Origin: Acidobacteriota bacterium
GTDB lineage: Bacteria > Acidobacteriota > Terriglobia > 20CM-2-55-15
Assembly (NCBI GenBank): GCA_023265365.1
Contig: JAHFTY010000004.1
Span: 14,420-49,780 of the forward strand
Direction of reading: 5' to 3'
DNA: 35,361 bases
The position numbers and the translations under genes are program-made. Positions 32,122-35,361 of this stretch are shown here, piece by piece (the first letter of the stretch is position 1; each line of letters starts with the position of its first letter). The notes under the pieces were generated by a model. The model searched no databases and was not told the origin of the DNA. It saw nothing but the letters and a program-made list of their open reading frames with translations.

Positions 32122-32192
32122 CCGCGCTGCCGGCCAGTTGTCAAACACGGTGGTGTTCATTCTGGAAGGAACCGCTCCGTGTCCTCGCGGGT

Positions 32193-33377
32193 TCAGTTTG
32201 CCAGCCGAGAGAGCCGCACCACGCTTTCAATGTGTTCGGTGTGCGGAAACATATCGACAACGCGAACATCGTCAACGCGGTAGCCGGCGCGGAGCATTGC
32301 CGGCAACTCCGCGGCCAGGGCGTCCGGATTGCACGAGACATAGACGACACAGGGCGGGCGCAACCGGTCAAACACGCCGGCGATGACCCCCGGGGGACAG
32401 CCCTGGCGTGGCGGGTCGAGGACAACGGCATCCCAGGCTTCGCGTGCCAGGCCGGGCAGGGCGTCTTCAACTCGAGCGCACATCAGGCGTAAACGTCCAG
32501 GCGCGACACGGTTGATTCGCGCATTCGCCTCGGCATCTTTCACCGCCACCCTGTTTTCCTCGATCGCAACCACCCGGCTCGACTCGCGTGCCAGAGCCAG
32601 CGAGAAGAGTCCGCTTCCGGAGTAGAGATCCAGAACCCGGTCTCCCCGGATTGCCGAAACAACCAGCCGTTGAAGTGCAGCGGCGGCCATTGCGTTGGTC
32701 TGAAAGAAGGCGGCCGGTGAGATCAGGAACGTGATTCCATTGATGGACTCGGCAACATGGCGTTGTCCGGCAATAGGGATGGTCTTCGGTCCAACCATGA
32801 ACGGCCCCGGCCCCGGATGGATGTTGATGAAGAATCCGTCCGGCCGGTCTGCGGAGTCCATCAAGGCACGGACCGGCCGGCGCAGGCTCTTGTCATTGCC
32901 GGTCACCACCAGCATGGCCACCGCCTGGAGATTGTCCTGGCTGGCGCGAACCAGCAAATGCCGCAGGACGCCTCGCCGGGATCCGGCCGCCTCCACTCCG
33001 GCTCGGACCAGTTGATCGCGCAGAGCGAACGCCACCCGATTTCCACGGGCGCTGTGCACCGGGCATTCGGTCACCGGCACCACCTTTTGGGATCCCCGCG
33101 CGTAGTGTCCCATCACCAGGCTGCCATGTGGACTCGTACCAAAAACGAATGCCACCTTCTGCCGGAATCCGCCGGGCATCCGGTCATTCGGAAACAAGGG
33201 TTCGAACTCCGGCGTCATGCTCACCCCCGCCGATGCCAGCCGGCCGGCCAGCGTCGCCGCTTTCAACCGCAACTGCTCCGCATACGTTTTACCCAGGAGA
33301 TCACAACCGCCGCATATCCCTGAATGACGGCAGAACAAACAACACGCTCCTTTCGCGCAAACCCTATTCTGCAACAT
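32193..33377 (-). CDS. rlmD: 23S rRNA (uracil-5-)-methyltransferase RumA/RlmD family
   Basis: SAM-dependent RNA m5U methyltransferase of the TrmA/RlmC/RlmD family. From the ATG at 33377 it has 394 residues. The N-terminus has a cluster of cysteines (CAKGACCLFCRHSGICGGCD) expected to hold a 4Fe-4S cluster. Motifs: GPFMVGPKTIPIAGQ and FLISPAAFFQTN, SAM-binding VLDLYSGSGLFSLALA, VVLDPPRQGCPPGV, catalytic cysteine in VYVSCNPDALAAE, and general-base glutamate in MFPHTEHIESVVRL. No TRAM domain is visible at the N-terminus. In-frame ATGs at 33452 (with a fair GAGG) and 33473 are alternatives. They would add an arginine-rich leader through a GC hairpin. RlmD versus RlmC is not resolved. Confidence 0.85.
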   Translation of the reverse strand: MLQNRVCAKGACCLFCRHSGICGGCDLLGKTYAEQLRLKAATLAGRLASAGVSMTPEFEPLFPNDRMPGGFRQKVAFVFGTSPHGSLVMGHYARGSQKVVPVTECPVHSARGNRVAFALRDQLVRAGVEAAGSRRGVLRHLLVRASQDNLQAVAMLVVTGNDKSLRRPVRALMDSADRPDGFFINIHPGPGPFMVGPKTIPIAGQRHVAESINGITFLISPAAFFQTNAMAAAALQRLVVSAIRGDRVLDLYSGSGLFSLALARESSRVVAIEENRVAVKDAEANARINRVAPGRLRLMCARVEDALPGLAREAWDAVVLDPPRQGCPPGVIAGVFDRLRPPCVVYVSCNPDALAAELPAMLRAGYRVDDVRVVDMFPHTEHIESVVRLSRLAN

Positions 33378-33407
33378 TGCCCGGACGTCATCGGTTCTGA
33401 ATACCGC

Positions 33408-33430
33408 GCCGCCGGTTTGGCGCCGGCGGC
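33408..33430. repeat. GC-rich inverted repeat upstream of rlmD
   Basis: GCCGCCGG (33408-33415) and CCGGCGGC (33423-33430) form a perfect 8-bp stem with a 7-base loop, in the leader if rlmD starts at 33377. It could influence expression of rlmD. Confidence 0.45.
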
Positions 33431-33492
33431 GCTGAACGCGCTGACGGAGCATTAGACCTCTGTGCGAAAACATGGCACTCTACTGGTCCATT

Positions 33493-35013
33493 ATGCGATC
33501 CATCGTCCCCGGCATTCTTGTTCTGGCGGCAAGTCTCACGTTTGCCGGGCAGCAGAAGACTGCGCCGGCCGCCACGGGACGTATTGAAGGCGTGGTGGTG
33601 GACGGCGTCAGCGACAAGCCGGTTGCCGGCGTGAATGTGACGGCTCTGCAGGAGAAGGACCGGCGCAACATCACGACCGATCCGCAAGGCCGGTTCACCT
33701 TCACTCTTCCGCACGGCACCGTTCGACTGCATGCCGCCAAAGATGGCTACGCGCCGCTGCGCGTGGACGGACACCGCTTTCCGACCGATGGTGTGCTCGT
33801 CAGTGTCGGTCCCAATCAGCAGGTTCGAGGCGTCCGGCTGAAGCTTTTCGCGAACGGCAGCGTTTCCGGCGCCGTTTACGACACGAAGGTGAAACCCGTG
33901 CAATACGCCAGGGCCCAACTTCTCCGCTACTGGTATGACGACAATGGCGATCGCACCCTGCAGCCGGCAATGACCGGTAAAGGTGGCGAGACGAATGACC
34001 ACGGCGAGTTTCGTATCGAGGGCGTGGATCCGGGCGATTACCTCATTCAGATCACGCCACCCATCCTCGCCGAACGCGAGCCGGGAGAACCCTTTACTCC
34101 GACGAAACCGATGCCTATCGTGGTCAAAAGCGGATCCGACACCAGGATTGACGACGCCACGCTTCCCTCCGTGCGCGGCGCCGGCATTCGGATTCATCTC
34201 GTGAATCAGACCGGCGAAACGATACAGAACACACTCAATAAATATCTGCGCTGGAAGGGTAAAGACACGCCGGGCATCTCGGTGGTGATTCCGCTCCTGA
34301 TCATGGGAGGACCCGAGCGGGCGGAGATTCCCGTCGCACCGGGAACGTACGAGGTGGTGGCCGGATGGTCCCGCGGAAACGCCGCGCCGATCGGCCTCGG
34401 CCGCAGGACAGTCGAAGTCGTGCGGAACAACGTGAACGTCGAAATCCCCGTGACCCGGGGCGTGCCGGTCACGCTTCAAATGCCGGCCGGCGTGCGTTGC
34501 GATCTGAGTAACGACAGTTACGGAACCGTTCCGGCTTCGGACAACGTCCAGGCCGGAATCTATCGGGTCACCTGCTCGGGCTTCCCGTCCGACTCCTACG
34601 TGTCGCAGATTCGCCAGGGCGATCGCGACGTCATGAAGGACGGACTGCAGGTGCACGCCGTGGGAGATAACACTGCCGTCGTCACACTGAGCAATATCGT
34701 GACGACCGCCGAGGGGACAGTGACCGATTCGAAAGGGCAGAAAGCAGCCGGCGTCCTCCTCGCACTGGTTCCGGACGCACGCGACGCCAAACACCTGTAT
34801 CGCACGACAACCACGGACCAGAACGGCGCGTTCACGCTGCGATCGATCGCCCCGGGCGCCTATAAACTTTTCGCGTGGACGGAGTTGGAAGGCGCCGCAT
34901 ATAAGAACCCGGACTTCATGAAGACGTCTGAAGACCAGGGTTCCGTCATCAAAGTGGACCGCACTCCTCTGAAAGAGATTGCGGTCCGGCTTGCTCCGAA
35001 CAGCAGCAATTAG
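33493..35013 (+). CDS. Secreted carboxypeptidase-regulatory-domain protein
   Basis: An exported protein of 506 residues from the ATG at 33493, chosen because MRSIVPGILVLAASLTFAGQ is a signal peptide; an ATG at 33472 would add seven residues. It has several transthyretin-like beta-domains: one at about 30-110 (GRIEGVVVDGVSDKPVAGVNV, DPQGRFTFTLPHG), one at about 125-205 (GSVSGAVYDTKVKPVQYARA, EFRIEGVDPGDYLIQITP), and one near the end (AEGTVTDSKGQKAAGVLLAL, NGAFTLRSIAPGAYKLFAW). No protease or barrel domain is present, so it is a stand-alone binding or structural protein of a kind abundant in Acidobacteriota. It is divergent from rlmD. Confidence 0.85.
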   Translation: MRSIVPGILVLAASLTFAGQQKTAPAATGRIEGVVVDGVSDKPVAGVNVTALQEKDRRNITTDPQGRFTFTLPHGTVRLHAAKDGYAPLRVDGHRFPTDGVLVSVGPNQQVRGVRLKLFANGSVSGAVYDTKVKPVQYARAQLLRYWYDDNGDRTLQPAMTGKGGETNDHGEFRIEGVDPGDYLIQITPPILAEREPGEPFTPTKPMPIVVKSGSDTRIDDATLPSVRGAGIRIHLVNQTGETIQNTLNKYLRWKGKDTPGISVVIPLLIMGGPERAEIPVAPGTYEVVAGWSRGNAAPIGLGRRTVEVVRNNVNVEIPVTRGVPVTLQMPAGVRCDLSNDSYGTVPASDNVQAGIYRVTCSGFPSDSYVSQIRQGDRDVMKDGLQVHAVGDNTAVVTLSNIVTTAEGTVTDSKGQKAAGVLLALVPDARDAKHLYRTTTTDQNGAFTLRSIAPGAYKLFAWTELEGAAYKNPDFMKTSEDQGSVIKVDRTPLKEIAVRLAPNSSN

Positions 35014-35128
35014 TATCTCCGGTCGTCAGGCCGCGCGGCCGCCCGGCGAGTCGCGGCGCTGCGGTGACTGAACCGTGAGACCTCCGAGCGGACCATCGCT
35101 CCCACGGTCGTGTTATGGTGGACCCGCT
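35014..35128. other. GC-rich intergenic stretch after the carboxypeptidase-regulatory gene
   Basis: It contains the palindrome GGCCGCGCGGCC (about 35031-35042), a possible terminator stem without a T-run, and TGTTATGGT (35111-35119), which resembles an extended -10 element for the small frame that follows. Confidence 0.35.
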
Positions 35129-35272
35129 ATGACCAAGGAGCAGTTGCTCGATAGACTTCAGGAACTCTGGGCCCAGGCGTCGAACAGTTGAGGGCGCGTA
35201 CTTCCCCAGGTACTGGAGGAATTGCGCGAGATCGAAAAGCAACTGGAGGAACTGGAAGCGAATCAGGCATAA
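35129..35272 (+). pseudogene. Small coiled-coil frame interrupted by an in-frame TGA
   Basis: ATG at 35129 gives MTKEQLLDRLQELWAQASNS, then TGA (35189-35191), then in the same frame GRVLPQVLEELREIEKQLEE and LEANQA to TAA at 35272. Both halves have the heptad leucine/glutamate pattern of one short helical protein of about 47 residues. CGA (Arg) to TGA would be a single change. It could instead be two unrelated short frames, a real 20-residue peptide, or a read-through product. No convincing ribosome site is seen. The final TAA overlaps the likely -10 of tRNA-Glu. Confidence 0.5.
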
Positions 35273-35273
35273 T
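35268..35273 (+). promoter_or_regulatory. Possible -10 element of tRNA-Glu
   Basis: CATAAT, 13 bases before the tRNA; no good -35 is visible. It overlaps the stop codon of the preceding small frame. Confidence 0.35.
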
Positions 35274-35286
35274 CTGGATTCCGCTC

Positions 35287-35358
35287 GGCCCCATCGTCTA
35301 ACGGTCAGGACGTGGCCCTCTCAAGGCCAAAATACGGGTTCGATTCCCGTTGGGGCTA
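35287..35358 (+). tRNA. tRNA-Glu (anticodon CTC)
   Basis: Acceptor stem GGCCCCA (35287-35293) pairs with TGGGGCT (35351-35357) with a G-T first pair; discriminator A35358. Anticodon stem TGGCC/GGCCA with loop CTCTCAA (anticodon CTC at 35320-35322), T arm ACGGG-TTCGATT-CCCGT. No CCA encoded. Reads GAG codons. Confidence 0.95.
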
Positions 35359-35361
35359 TTC

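Noticed and set aside
35189-35230. Selenocysteine insertion signal after the in-frame TGA
   Set aside because: Only 4-bp stems can be drawn after the TGA, and the peptide does not resemble any selenoprotein; a nonsense mutation is simpler.
1-35361. CRISPR arrays, rRNA genes, riboswitches and prophage structural genes
   Set aside because: No regularly spaced repeats, rRNA segments, recognisable aptamers or phage structural proteins were seen on either strand.

Overview
The window looks like chromosomal DNA of a GC-rich Gram-negative bacterium, most likely an Acidobacteriota member of the Solibacter/Bryobacter kind. lpxD shows an outer membrane with lipid A. The 1050-residue Oar-like TonB receptor with a carboxypeptidase-regulatory plug, the cytochrome c/copper monooxygenase fusion with C-terminal beta-repeats, the SAMHD1-like HD protein and the relic of an ECF sigma factor of the large 'SIEEAA' type are all combinations I associate with that phylum. 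This assignment is inference from gene content, not from a marker phylogeny.

Region 1 (1-9774) is conserved core. It holds murJ-xerD on the minus strand (xerD cut by the window edge), lpxD divergent from murJ, and a minus-strand series recO, glyQS, ppdK and a multidrug/lipid-type ABC exporter. A REP-like hairpin separates ppdK from the exporter.

Region 2 (9800-14824) holds a Phd/PIN toxin-antitoxin pair behind TGTACA operator boxes, a PfkB-family sugar kinase, a 160-bp inverted-repeat element with covarying hairpins, a TPR protein whose 5' end overlaps a divergent rhomboid protease, and a rhomboid-guanine deaminase-cuproenzyme operon with overlapping genes.

Region 3 (14821-18840) has the 868-residue secreted haem/copper protein, then a REP-associated transposase (RAYT) bracketed by perfect 20-bp inverted REP copies. 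The right REP abuts a DinB-like gene that has lost its start codon and also carries a frameshift.

Region 4 (18841-29359) has acetamidase/formamidase, and a tight minus-strand chain read in the order Fur-diiron fusion, TonB receptor, isopropylmalate-type dehydrogenase, purine permease. A TlpA-like lipoprotein thioredoxin is divergent from the Fur fusion across 36 bp. An HD phosphohydrolase/membrane protein pair and a small divergent gene follow.

Region 5 (29410-32107) is a decayed island at a tRNA-Gln. It contains an internally deleted integrase coupled to a RelE/Phd module, a broken sigma factor and a RES/Xre module. rlmD, a secreted carboxypeptidase-regulatory-domain protein, a tiny reading frame interrupted by TGA, and tRNA-Glu close the window.

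The strongest candidate for something undescribed is the single polypeptide joining a Fur-type repressor to a complete diiron ferritin-like domain, coupled by a 1-nt stop/start overlap to an outer-membrane receptor. The second is the inverted-repeat element at 11580-11739, whose hairpin arms differ by compensatory base changes.
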